NCBI GenBank assembly: GCA_903833215.1
Contig: CAILEM010000029.1
Coordinates: forward strand, 26,751-90,750
Reading direction: 5' to 3'
From: an uncultured Armatimonadota bacterium
GTDB taxonomy: Bacteria > Armatimonadota > Fimbriimonadia > Fimbriimonadales > Fimbriimonadaceae
DNA length: 64,000 nt
Shown in pieces: positions 29,851 to 38,765 of this stretch. The notes below the pieces were generated by a model, which saw only the letters and a list, made by a program, of their open reading frames with translations, searched no databases and had not been told where the DNA came from. Each line of letters opens with the position of its first letter. Position 1 is the stretch's first letter. The translations under genes and the position numbers were made by a program.

Positions 29851-29972
29851 CGAGTCAAAAAGCCCGGCGTCCCAGAGAAATTCCGAACCGGTCACGAAGT
29901 GGGAGCGAACATTGGCAAGCAAGAGCTTGGCCACGCCTGCATGTCCAATCCATGCGAATCGACCATGAATCA

Positions 29973-31175
29973 CTAAGCACTTCGGTGCTTGCCATCGATA
30001 ATGCACGTGGCTGCCATGTCTCCTGCCACGTTGATCATTGTTCGGAATCGGTCAAGGATCCAGTCCAGAGGAAGCAGCAGAGGTACGTATTCGATGGGGA
30101 GTCGCAAGGCGGAGAAGACCGCAAGCATCGTGACAAGCCCTGCCTCAGGAATACCGGCAGCACCGACCGATGCGATGATCGCCATCACGACCAAGACAAG
30201 TTGGTTCGCCAATGGGAGAGTCTGGCCAATCGCTTGCGCGACAAAGAGTGCGGCCATGGCTTCGTACAGTGCGGTTCCGTCATGGTTAAAGGTTCCTCCC
30301 ACCATGATTCCGAGACTTGCGGATTCCTCTCGAACTCCGATCTTTTCGACGGCACACTCGTAGGTCACAGGGAGTGTGGCGGCTGACGAGGCAGTGGAAA
30401 AAGCCAGCGTAAATGCGTCAAATGCACCCTTTAGGAAGACGGTCGGCCGAACCCAGGAGCTTAACCGCAATCGAATCAAGTAAACGCAAAACATGAGGCT
30501 GAGCCCCAAGATCACGGTTCCAACGAACCACGACATCTGGATGAGTGGCTGGAATCCGGTTGTACCAACCACACGCGCAACCACTGCCAAAACGGCGAGT
30601 GGGACTATCTCAAGCACCCAGTGCAAGAGCCTCAGAACCAACTGAAGTCCAAGTTGCACGAACGAAGTAATGGAGCGAATTCGCTCCTCAGTTTCGGGTG
30701 ACCGCAGTGCCCTTAGCCCGATAGAAACGGCAACTCCGATGACGATGATGCCGATGAGGTCGTTGTTGGCGAAGGGGCTGAAAAAGTCTTTCGGGATCCG
30801 CCCCAGCAAATCGGTCATGACATCAAACGGTCGTTTATCGACAATCCCGGTGGGTCTTGGGAAGTGAAAGTTGCGACCCGGCTGTACCAGGTTGGCAAGC
30901 GCGAGGCCGATGAAGATCGCGATGACGGTATTGGACATCAATACCCAAGCCAACTTGCCTATCGATTTTCCACCAACCTCTACCCGTAGGATGGATTGCA
31001 CGATGCTTAGGAAGATAAGGGGCGATGCCAACAGCCGAAGCAATTGCAGAATCAGGTCGGAAACCGGCTTCAGCTGCGCGGCATCCTTGCCGATGAAGAC
31101 TCCGATCACAGCGCCAAGAATAGCCGCGGCGATGATCTTAATAAAAAGCGGTAGTTTCTTGTAGCGATCCATCAT
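29973..31175 (-). CDS. Dicarboxylate/amino acid:cation symporter (DAACS, GltP/DctA-like)
   Basis: About 400 residues from MMDRYKKLPLF; the open frame extends to 31232. The start is placed at an ATG with AGGGAA about 10 bases upstream. Eight hydrophobic helices and hairpin loops match the family. The serine-rich HP1 loop reads FSTASSAATLPVTYE, the TM7 motif GGTFNHDGTALYEA is the family's 'NMDG' region, and HP2 is GAAGIPEAGLV. It takes up C4-dicarboxylates or acidic amino acids with Na+ or H+. The nearby genes do not fix the substrate. Confidence 0.93.
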   Translation of the reverse strand: MMDRYKKLPLFIKIIAAAILGAVIGVFIGKDAAQLKPVSDLILQLLRLLASPLIFLSIVQSILRVEVGGKSIGKLAWVLMSNTVIAIFIGLALANLVQPGRNFHFPRPTGIVDKRPFDVMTDLLGRIPKDFFSPFANNDLIGIIVIGVAVSIGLRALRSPETEERIRSITSFVQLGLQLVLRLLHWVLEIVPLAVLAVVARVVGTTGFQPLIQMSWFVGTVILGLSLMFCVYLIRLRLSSWVRPTVFLKGAFDAFTLAFSTASSAATLPVTYECAVEKIGVREESASLGIMVGGTFNHDGTALYEAMAALFVAQAIGQTLPLANQLVLVVMAIIASVGAAGIPEAGLVTMLAVFSALRLPIEYVPLLLPLDWILDRFRTMINVAGDMAATCIIDGKHRSA

Positions 31176-31462
31176 CTCTGACCGTTCCCTTATCATTACC
31201 TGCGACCACCAAAAGTGATGGGTGGGTCCCACCTCTAGGTCGAATTACAGTCTCACCAGCCTTAAAGCTCTGTGATAGCTGCCTTGGGCACCGGAGTTTA
31301 TCAGAGTTGGGACTGCCTGGCAACGTAGCACGTGCGCAAGACCGTATTTGCATTCGTTTTCGGTGTTGCAGGTCTGGGTGGGTTCTCTTTATCTGGACAG
31401 AGAAGCTGACAAACTGCAAAACCAACCGGTCAAACGAATTTATGTAGGGATAATTGCTCTAG

Positions 31463-32284
31463 ATGATCACCATCGCCGAACTCACGATTGCCCAAAGCTG
31501 GTTGCAGGCTTTGCGGCCGTTGCCGCCCGAGGTCACGGAGGAATTGCGTCATCGCCATGAGGTAGCTCTCACCCACCATTCCACTGCCATTGAAGGGAAC
31601 ACCCTGACGCAGAGCGAGACTCAGATCGTGATTGAGAAGGGCATTACCATTGGTGGTAAGTCGCTCGTCGACCACCTAGAAGTGATTGGGCACAAGGAAG
31701 CACTCGATTTTGTCTTGGAACTTGCGGATGAAGGTTCACCCCTCGGCGAGAGAGAGATTCGTGAAATCCACAGTTTGGTCATGAAGGGCCAAGCAAACGG
31801 CGATAGTGGAAGGTACCGAAACCTGGACGTAAAGGCAGCGGGAACAGAACATGTCTATCCGTCTCATCTCAAAATTCAAGAGTTAATGGAGTCGTTCGTG
31901 GCATGGCTCAACGGCCATTCGGAAGTTCACCCGGTTGACTTTGCTACCGAAGCCCACTTGCGGTTTGTCACCATCCACCCCTTTCGCGATGGGAACGGAC
32001 GGGTCGGACGTCTTTTGCTCAACCTCTTGCTTCTGCGCCACGGCTACCCCATCGCGGTATTGCACGTTTCACAACGGGCTGAGTACATCGGTGCGTTGGA
32101 AAGAATCCAAGCAGGGGGAAGCTGCGACGCCTTGGACGTGCTTATTCGTGGAGCTGTGGCGAAGTCACTTTGCGAGACTTTGGAAACTGCGCTATCCTCG
32201 GCTGCGGTGGTCGTGCCCGACGACCTTCGAGCAGAGGTTACGTGTTGGATGGAGTCGGTTAACAAATGCGTTTCTCGGAACTGA
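31463..32284 (+). CDS. Fic family protein with N-terminal inhibitory motif
   Basis: 273 residues. The Fic core motif HPFRDGNGRVGR (residues 172-183) has the catalytic His and all phosphate-contact residues, so it can AMPylate or otherwise transfer a nucleotide moiety to a target. An upstream SxxIEGN motif (STAIEGN, residues 40-46) is the known auto-inhibitory helix, and it makes this a class II Fic. The usual C-terminal winged helix is absent, as the protein ends about 90 residues after the core. The RBS is weak (TAGGGA). Confidence 0.92.
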   Translation: MITIAELTIAQSWLQALRPLPPEVTEELRHRHEVALTHHSTAIEGNTLTQSETQIVIEKGITIGGKSLVDHLEVIGHKEALDFVLELADEGSPLGEREIREIHSLVMKGQANGDSGRYRNLDVKAAGTEHVYPSHLKIQELMESFVAWLNGHSEVHPVDFATEAHLRFVTIHPFRDGNGRVGRLLLNLLLLRHGYPIAVLHVSQRAEYIGALERIQAGGSCDALDVLIRGAVAKSLCETLETALSSAAVVVPDDLRAEVTCWMESVNKCVSRN

Positions 32285-32325
32285 TGGCGTTACTGGCGAA
32301 CATCGCTAAGCGGATGTAGAAATCA

Positions 32326-33375
32326 ATGATCTTTATCGCCGCGTACCTGTTGGCTGCATCCCTGCTTCCTCACCGAATGGTGGAGACAGTTGGGCCAGCG
32401 ACCTCAGAAATCAGGTCGTCGTGGGCTCCGCAATGGGTCGACCTTGGACTTGACAGTCGTCATCGCCAGGTGTGGATGCGAATTCAACGGAATCCAACGA
32501 TTGACTATCACACCCTATTCGAGATCTACGCGGCTGGCCATCTCGTCAAGTCGAAGTCGATTGAAACGGACTCCTATTTTGAGGGCGATGTGCCGGCTAC
32601 TGTGGCCACTGTAAAGGGGAACTGGTTCCTGTTTTACGATTCCCACCCAGGGGCCGGCGACACCTGGTTTACAAACTACCTTGTCATTCGGAAGCGAGAC
32701 TATCGCTTTGAAGAACGTGGACAGTTTGAACACGGAGACGCTTCAAAGTTTCAATCGTCTCGCCGATACAGGGAATACAAGCTCCTCAAGTATCAGGGTG
32801 ACCATCGGTACCGCCAACTGGGAGTTATCGGCTTCAAAATCATCGAGTGGAAGTGGAATTCTCGGACTGCTCTTTTTCGAAGGATCCGGCATTGGTACTC
32901 GCCCCGTCTGCCGAACCTATTAAGTCAAAACTGGTATGTCCAGCCATGGCGACAACTCAAAGGGGAGCTTGTAGGAACACCAACGTTTTTTCGGCCGGCG
33001 GATCCTGTCAAGCACGGCTTACCCTTCGACAGCCACTTCATGATCGCCCACGACTATGGATTCGGGCAATGGACGGTGGGCCTCGTTACGGGCAAAGCTA
33101 CGATGGATGAACTCCACCTCATTCAAGGAATTAAGGATCTTGCTGGGCTTGACTATCCTATCGGTGAGGTGGCCCCACACAACCCTCCCAGAATAAGCCA
33201 GTCGAGCAAGGGCATGGTTCTCACGATAACGACCTGCGTGTTTCACAAAGTCAGGGTTTCCGACTTCTTGGTGACAACCAAACCGTATAAGATCAGCCTC
33301 TTGCGAACCCGGCTCCAGCCAGAATGGACGCCGTTTCAAGGGCGTGCCACGGGCGAAACCCGTCCACACCAATGA
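32326..33375 (+). CDS. Hypothetical protein, probably exported
   Basis: 349 residues. The N-terminus (MIFIAAYLLAASLLPHRMV) is a plausible signal peptide. Most of the protein is beta-rich and basic (RYREYKLLKYQGDHRYRQLG). No family is recognised. It starts 41 bases after the Fic gene stop on the same strand; functional coupling is not supported by anything else. Confidence 0.6.
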   Translation: MIFIAAYLLAASLLPHRMVETVGPATSEIRSSWAPQWVDLGLDSRHRQVWMRIQRNPTIDYHTLFEIYAAGHLVKSKSIETDSYFEGDVPATVATVKGNWFLFYDSHPGAGDTWFTNYLVIRKRDYRFEERGQFEHGDASKFQSSRRYREYKLLKYQGDHRYRQLGVIGFKIIEWKWNSRTALFRRIRHWYSPRLPNLLSQNWYVQPWRQLKGELVGTPTFFRPADPVKHGLPFDSHFMIAHDYGFGQWTVGLVTGKATMDELHLIQGIKDLAGLDYPIGEVAPHNPPRISQSSKGMVLTITTCVFHKVRVSDFLVTTKPYKISLLRTRLQPEWTPFQGRATGETRPHQ

Positions 33376-33413
33376 GGTCGAATTGGGTCGGTACTTGTGA
33401 GTCTGCCAAATCT

Positions 33414-35600
33414 TCAATCTCCATCGGAGTATCGAGGCGATAATTTTGCGACTTTGAGCCAGTCGCGGGTGTCGTCGAGGAGCCATTTCTTGAGGGCTGT
33501 TTTGGCTTCTCGTCGGCGCTGATTTGGCCAGATCATGCAATAGGGTGGTGCTCCCGCTAGATCGCCAACTCTTTGGGCAACGAAATCACCGGCGGTTACC
33601 GAGAAATGCTTGCTCAACGGCACCTCGGCAGGGAAGCTGAGGACACCGAAGCCACCCGAACTTCTATTCGGAACGTTATATTCGAGTGATTTGCCATCAC
33701 TCGTCCAAGCTTCAATGCCAGACGCCGTGTTTCCACAACCTGCCGCGAGTACTTTTCGGAAAGATGCGAAAGTTAGTAGCGGAGAATTGATGGCTACTTC
33801 AAGGAGGGCAGAATCAAGACTCACAACATTGCTGACATCTGGTGAGTCAATCTCTTTCTTAAACATCCTCATATATTTGTCAACGACGCCTCTCATTTCG
33901 GGGTCATTGGGCAGCATCCAGAGTGGTTTTAGTTCACTCACGGTTAACGAAAAATGCGGTTTGAACGTGTGCACAACGCGTCCGAGGTCCGCAATCGCGG
34001 TTCGATCACCTGCGTGGAGGCGGTAGGAAATGACGCGTGAAAAAGCACCTGAACATAGTTGACCATGTTCGAGATGAGAGTTTGTCCAATTCGTCATCGC
34101 TGTCCCGGCAAGATGAGTGAGTTCCTGTAGGGCGGGCAAGCAGGTCGATGGAGACCAAAAACTCAGGCATTCACCAATGGAAAGTGCCTGCTCACAGTCG
34201 TCCATTTCACTGGCTTCACCGTGTTTTCTTTTCACCAACTGGATGGCGCGTTTGGCCATCAAGCCACCAATCTCGCCACCCCGAGTTGCCTGAAGAGGGG
34301 CCGCTGCGAGAGGACTCCTTAAGTCCGAATTCACAGGTTCGTCCATGTATCCGTAGATCCTCACTCTCGGATTCACAAGGTGCTGGGCGGCCTGCAGCCA
34401 AGCTCGAGGCGTTGGGTTGTCCGCGGCCAGGACTTCTGCCCACTGCTCGAATTTCGATCGCTTCGAATCGAGAACCCAGGCTTTTCGCAACGCTTCGACG
34501 GTCGCCTCACGGTCGTCTGAGAAGCACACTTGTGACGAGGGCCAAATCCGGGTGAGCAGTTCCTCGATAATCTCGGCGACCGGGTGAATTGTGTTTGTGG
34601 GGGTCGACATACCACCGGCGACACTGAAGAATGCCGTAAATCGGCGATCTCGATCAAGCGCGTCGATGAGCGCTGGTACCGCTGAATTACCCTTACCGAG
34701 GATCGCGCTGTAGATCGGATCCCCAGTGTAGTTGATGTTTGGATTCAGCTTATGAATCTGTTGACCCTGGATCATGTCCATCCGTGCGATCAACTGTGTG
34801 ATCTCAGTGGAAGGTGTCACGCCTTGGGGTTGTTTCGAGGGCCGCTTGGCGCGTTCGTCCAAGTAGCTTGCGAGCTCCAGTGCGAAATCCAATTGAGTTT
34901 CTTGAAATGGCTGAAGTTCCTCTTCGGTGGGCATGATGCCTTGAGCCTCTAAGACTCGTGCAACCTTGAGAAGATTCTTGGCCCATCGTAATGCCTCGAG
35001 GTCTCGATTTGCTCTGAGTGCTTCCGCGACGTGGTACTTAATCTGGCTAAAGACTGCCTCAGACAGGAGGTTAGAATCGTGCCCGTGTCGTCCAGCGCAG
35101 TAGTCCTTGTATACGATTCTTGCCAAATCCGGGCGGCCCGCAGCAATCAATACCGCTGGAGTCACCTCCACCATGGTTGGATCAAAGGGGCTAAAGTATC
35201 GACTTACGGGGCTTGGTTCGCTGCCGCCCTTAATTGCTTCAAGATTGGCTTTGCGAATGATGGCGCGCAGAGGGAACTCAAGGCCATTCAGTAGCACTAC
35301 CGTTTTTCCATGCGGCTTAACCCAGCCGTAATTAGTTGGATTTCCAGTAAACGGGGATGTTTCTGGGAAATCCACCGTTACTTCACAAAAAGTTCCGCCT
35401 CGCGGGTCGCCCAGCCCGTTTCCCAAAAGAGCCTTGGCCATCTTCAGGTACTCAGGATCGATGTCGGACTGCGTCGTGCTCCAATCGATTGGTTTTGTTG
35501 CTACGGCGGTGGAGGTCCCGAGACTGCTCTGGTGGCGAGATGGCGTGCAGCTACACGTGCACAAAACAAGGCATAGCGCGAGAAGCAGTCTGCGGTTCAT
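33414..35600 (-). CDS. Hypothetical lipoprotein
   Basis: 728 residues. A lipobox-like N-terminus (LLLALCLVLCTCSC) suggests lipid modification at a cysteine near residue 16-18, then a Ser/Thr-rich linker. The body is mostly helical with blocks such as PAVLIAAGRPDLARIVYKDY and VPALIDALDRDRRFTAFF, suggestive of HEAT- or TPR-like repeats. No enzymatic motif is recognised. The gene is convergent with the hypothetical gene ending at 33375. Confidence 0.65.
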   Translation of the reverse strand: MNRRLLLALCLVLCTCSCTPSRHQSSLGTSTAVATKPIDWSTTQSDIDPEYLKMAKALLGNGLGDPRGGTFCEVTVDFPETSPFTGNPTNYGWVKPHGKTVVLLNGLEFPLRAIIRKANLEAIKGGSEPSPVSRYFSPFDPTMVEVTPAVLIAAGRPDLARIVYKDYCAGRHGHDSNLLSEAVFSQIKYHVAEALRANRDLEALRWAKNLLKVARVLEAQGIMPTEEELQPFQETQLDFALELASYLDERAKRPSKQPQGVTPSTEITQLIARMDMIQGQQIHKLNPNINYTGDPIYSAILGKGNSAVPALIDALDRDRRFTAFFSVAGGMSTPTNTIHPVAEIIEELLTRIWPSSQVCFSDDREATVEALRKAWVLDSKRSKFEQWAEVLAADNPTPRAWLQAAQHLVNPRVRIYGYMDEPVNSDLRSPLAAAPLQATRGGEIGGLMAKRAIQLVKRKHGEASEMDDCEQALSIGECLSFWSPSTCLPALQELTHLAGTAMTNWTNSHLEHGQLCSGAFSRVISYRLHAGDRTAIADLGRVVHTFKPHFSLTVSELKPLWMLPNDPEMRGVVDKYMRMFKKEIDSPDVSNVVSLDSALLEVAINSPLLTFASFRKVLAAGCGNTASGIEAWTSDGKSLEYNVPNRSSGGFGVLSFPAEVPLSKHFSVTAGDFVAQRVGDLAGAPPYCMIWPNQRRREAKTALKKWLLDDTRDWLKVAKLSPRYSDGD

Positions 35601-35670
35601 CCGCTAATACTGTAGTCCAACTTTTTGGAAGTGAAGGACACTACGTGCGGCGAAACTGAATGAAATTCAA

Positions 35671-36051
35671 TCAATCACGGAATGGATTTACGACGCGGAC
35701 ACCTTGGAAATCCTGACCACTATTCAAGTCTTCTGAGTAATGCTCTTTGCAGCCTGCATGCCTGGCTGCTTCGACAATAAGTGCGTCCCAAAAACTGACG
35801 ATACTGGTGTCAGCAGTAGTCAGCGCCCTCTTGACGTGCCGCGTTTCGACCGGAATGAATCTGAATACGCGATAGCTATCTAGGATCCTTGCGATTTCAT
35901 GGCTTGCTAGCCCAAGTTTTTTGCATGTTGTCCAAGCAAATTCTTGTGCCACCTGTAAAAAATGACACCTCTATCCGCCAATTGCTTCACGAGCGTCCCA
36001 TTCGTAGACCAGGATATTCGTATCGATAAACTCGCCCGAGGCGATCGGCAT
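35671..36051 (-). pseudogene. Broken PIN toxin (VapC-like)
   Basis: Minus-strand reading from the ATG at 36051 gives MPIASGEFIDTNILVYEW, with the first PIN Asp, and then a TAG at 35971-35973. Reading continues in the same frame to QVAQEFAWTTCKKLGLASHE and later SFWDALIVEAARHAGCKE, with the C-terminal PIN acidic residues, to the stop at 35671. In between, the correct-looking segment KQLADRGVIFY is in another frame. So two compensating frame changes plus a stop have wrecked the N-terminal third. The antitoxin upstream is intact. Confidence 0.75.
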
Positions 36052-36265
36052 AAATCTCCTCTCGACCGAATGCACCGGTGCGTGTGCGAGACCCGAATTC
36101 TGCGAGTAGAGCCTCGTGAGCAGCCTGCCAATCCTGATTGGGTTCGGCAGTCACATCGCTCAGCACTTCACCGACAAACCGATTCACAGATAGCTTTCTT
36201 TCGGCAGCGAGAACTCGGAGCCGATCGAGCACAGCTTCCGGAAGGCTGATGGTTAGGTTTCTCAC
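35987..36265 (-). CDS. VapB-like antitoxin (RHH type)
   Basis: 92 residues. The N-terminus RNLTISLPEAVLDRLRVLAA is a ribbon-helix-helix DNA-binding segment, followed by FVGEVLSDVT and a C-terminal arm for toxin binding. Its 3' end overlaps the first 65 bases of the PIN toxin remnant, longer than the few bases usual for such pairs; the original stop may have been lost. It should still repress its own promoter. Confidence 0.75.
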   Translation of the reverse strand: MRNLTISLPEAVLDRLRVLAAERKLSVNRFVGEVLSDVTAEPNQDWQAAHEALLAEFGSRTRTGAFGREEIYADRLGRVYRYEYPGLRMGRS

Positions 36266-36589
36266 AAATGGAAATTTACACGAAGTTCGTGGAATTCAAT
36301 GACGTGCTATCCGCTGGGTTTACCGCTGGCGTCAAACTCACTACCAACGGCGGTGACGTAGATGATGAGATCGGACCAGACGACAAAACTGGAAGACGTC
36401 GTTATCGGGCAGTTGTTGGTGATCGAAGAAGTCACCCCGAAAGAATTAGCCGTGGCCCATTAACGTGGTATTCGGTTGAATGGATCCCATATCCATTGTT
36501 GGCCGTAATCAAAGAAGCGGGAAGGAAGCCGGTGTATTTGAGGATTTAGGTGGAACATTGCGATCCGATTCCTAATCTGAGGGTGGATC
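36266..36589. other. Intergenic region, no supported gene
   Basis: About 320 bases. A plus-strand frame at 36268-36549 has unnatural composition and overlaps the antitoxin promoter. Nothing was recognised. Confidence 0.4.
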
Positions 36590-36856
36590 ATGAAATTTAC
36601 CAACCTCAAATTGGGTTCGATTGCCCTGATAGCAATTTGCCTAGCCTCCTCGGTTCCTGCCCAGACCCAGTCCGTTAGGCATGCGAAAATGGATGTCAGA
36701 GCAGCTCGTGCCGACATTCGTAGACTGCAGGTCATTCGTCGCCGATGTGTGAAGTACAAGAACTGGGGCAAGTTGCGCCAGACCGACCGTCTGATCGCCG
36801 AGGACCAGAAGTTTATCCATCAGGACAATCACAAGATCCGAAACCACGGTGGCTAG
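36590..36856 (+). CDS. Small secreted basic protein
   Basis: 88 residues. The RBS GAGGGTGGA sits just before the ATG. Signal peptide LGSIALIAICLASSVPAQ is followed by about 60 residues of basic, helix-prone sequence (DVRAARADIRRLQVIRRRCV, IAEDQKFIHQDNHKI). No family is recognised. The Arg/Lys content suggests binding to an acidic partner. Confidence 0.7.
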   Translation: MKFTNLKLGSIALIAICLASSVPAQTQSVRHAKMDVRAARADIRRLQVIRRRCVKYKNWGKLRQTDRLIAEDQKFIHQDNHKIRNHGG

Positions 36857-36961
36857 TGGAAATGAGCTATATGCTTCCAGAGTGGGGCACTAAGTCTTGT
36901 CTGCTTTGCAGCTCTTCGTAGGGCTGAAATGGAACCTCTGCACGAGAGCCCAAGTTAATAT

Positions 36962-37564
36962 TTGGAAGTGCTTCTGAATTCAATTTCATTCCTACCTTTG
37001 CTGTATTGCCTTGCCTTTGGGGCAGGCGGAGGGTCGGCGGTTCAGCAGAAAACCGAATGCGGCGAGCGGATCGAGCGCTCGCTCGTCTCCGCGACAGCCC
37101 ATCATAAGCGTCTCGTGGTTAAATTCGGCGCATCTTGGTGCGCGGGTTGCCATGAACTCGAAAGGTTTTTGTTATCGAAGCCCTTTCAAGACTCCATGGG
37201 CCGGTACTACGATGTTCTCTGCATCGACTATGGAGAAGACATCATTCAAAAGGAGTCTCCGGACTACTTCGCGAAACACAAACATCTTGAGGTCCCCGGT
37301 GCAAGGACCTGGCTGAAGAGGCACGGTTTGAAGGAGAACATGCCTGAGATCGCGATCCTTGATGAGCAAGGGAAGGCGGTTGTTTGTTACGAGCATCCTT
37401 ACCAAGGAGCGCAGTCGTGGGAGCGATTCTATTACCCGCCCGACCGGGAAGCCGACGTTTCAGTCGCTCTGAAGTTTTTCGCCGATGGGAATCCAGCTAT
37501 GAATAAGAAGGACCTTCAGAATCTGCAAAGGGATATTACTCAGAAGCTTAGGCGCCACCGGTAA
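36962..37564 (+). CDS. Thioredoxin-like protein with a WCAGC active site
   Basis: 200 residues from a TTG at 36962; a GTG at 36968 is as good. A hydrophobic N-terminus (LPLLYCLAFGAGGG) indicates export. The thioredoxin fold is centred on LVVKFGASWCAGCHELERFL, with CxxC = CAGC. The cis-Pro region is replaced by NMPEIAILDEQGKAV, and the C-terminal part is unusual. It probably forms or reduces disulfides in exported proteins. There is no cytochrome biogenesis gene nearby. Confidence 0.82.
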   Translation: MEVLLNSISFLPLLYCLAFGAGGGSAVQQKTECGERIERSLVSATAHHKRLVVKFGASWCAGCHELERFLLSKPFQDSMGRYYDVLCIDYGEDIIQKESPDYFAKHKHLEVPGARTWLKRHGLKENMPEIAILDEQGKAVVCYEHPYQGAQSWERFYYPPDREADVSVALKFFADGNPAMNKKDLQNLQRDITQKLRRHR

Positions 37565-37572
37565 CCCGCGCT

Positions 37573-38478
37573 TTAGGACCCGGTTTCAACCAAAGCTGTT
37601 CCCCAAAGGCGGGCGATCTGCTGTCCCTTGCGATCGAAGGCGAGGACCATTTCGCCGCCGAGCAGCACGTATGTGACATCCCCGACGACGGCGATCTGCT
37701 GGATCTGCCTCGAACCATCCACCATGATTGTCGGTAACGCACCGTCAGGGGTTGCGCGCAGGATCTTTACTTGGTTGCCTTCGGTGTCTCCCTTGACGGC
37801 GACGATGCCGGTCTGGGGGTCGAAACCGCCTAGCGCACTCGCACCATGCCCACCAAACAGCTCCCACCAATTCGGGGGGCTATCTGCGCCGAGCAATTTC
37901 GCGGCGATCTGAACCGCAAACGTGCCGACTCGCGCATAGGTGAAACCTTGCAGCCCACTGAGGTCTCCGCTGGAGGTTTCGAACGTCTTTGTCCACTTGC
38001 TAATGTCCTCGGAGGCCACGTAGCAGTTGAAGTTCTGCGAACCGCGGCGGCTCAGCATCGCAACACATCCGCCGATATAGGCGGCGTCGACGATCTCAAA
38101 ATCAGGCGGTGGCGAGATCGTGGTGACCTTCGACTCCTTCTGCATGCGGGTGAAGTTGTAAACGATCCACTTCGGCTTGCCGTTATCCTGGTAGCAGCCG
38201 ATGACCTCGCTCAAGTCTTTCTTCGCAATCGCTCGATCCAAGTGGTAGCCACCAACGCTGATCTCATGGAGTTTTTTCGGCTTGGAGTCTAGTGACCACT
38301 CGGTTAGGGAAGTGAAGTTCGGCGCAACGCCGATGCTGTCGATGCCATTGGAGTCGATCAAACCCGATGCACCAGTGTTCGTCAACTGTCGGAGCAGCCA
38401 CACTCCACCGAAGGCCGAATTCAGGGCAAGCATCCAGATCGCACCCGCGAGGACGAACCGAGTGCACATCTTAACCAT
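37573..38478 (-). CDS. Hypothetical protein, signal or anchor at the N-terminus
   Basis: 301 residues. One hydrophobic segment (VLAGAIWMLALNSAFGGVWLL), then repeated beta-type blocks (GYHLDRAIAKKDLSEVIGCY, GFDPQTGIVAVKGDTEGN, VVGDVTYVLLGGEMVLAFD) that suggest a propeller-like fold. No family is recognised. It is convergent with the thioredoxin-like gene, 9 bases from its stop. Confidence 0.6.
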   Translation of the reverse strand: MVKMCTRFVLAGAIWMLALNSAFGGVWLLRQLTNTGASGLIDSNGIDSIGVAPNFTSLTEWSLDSKPKKLHEISVGGYHLDRAIAKKDLSEVIGCYQDNGKPKWIVYNFTRMQKESKVTTISPPPDFEIVDAAYIGGCVAMLSRRGSQNFNCYVASEDISKWTKTFETSSGDLSGLQGFTYARVGTFAVQIAAKLLGADSPPNWWELFGGHGASALGGFDPQTGIVAVKGDTEGNQVKILRATPDGALPTIMVDGSRQIQQIAVVGDVTYVLLGGEMVLAFDRKGQQIARLWGTALVETGS

Positions 38479-38523
38479 AGACTCAGTATGCCCGTGCCTA
38501 TCTCCTGGCTTTCCGGTTTGGAT

Positions 38524-38733
38524 TTATATCGTAGGAAACATGGACACGCCCTTGCGTTCAATCCGCAGAAGCGCCTCATAGGCTTCAAATGTGACCCGGC
38601 AATGCTCATTCCAGCTAGTAATTCGAAAGATAACTGACGCCCTAAATTCGGGCCTAAGGAACCATTCTGCCGCTTTAAGGGTCTCGGCGTCGGCACAACG
38701 AAGTCGAAGGTTCGTCCCTTTTCGAGTTCGCAT
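38524..38733 (-). CDS. Small hypothetical protein
   Basis: 69 residues from the ATG at 38733 (MRTRKGTNLRLRC); a longer frame opens at 38775. The sequence LRLRCADAETLKAAEWFL and the following SWNEHCRVTFEAYEALLRIE has normal protein composition. It lies 45 bases upstream of the hypothetical gene starting at 38478 on the same strand. No family is recognised, and no strong RBS is visible. Confidence 0.45.
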   Translation of the reverse strand: MRTRKGTNLRLRCADAETLKAAEWFLRPEFRASVIFRITSWNEHCRVTFEAYEALLRIERKGVSMFPTI

Positions 38734-38765
38734 CGTTCCGAGCAAGCTCAAGGTGAGAACGCCTA

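Noticed and set aside
36268..36549. 93-residue plus frame
   Set aside because: Overlaps the divergent antitoxin promoter and has no recognisable protein features.
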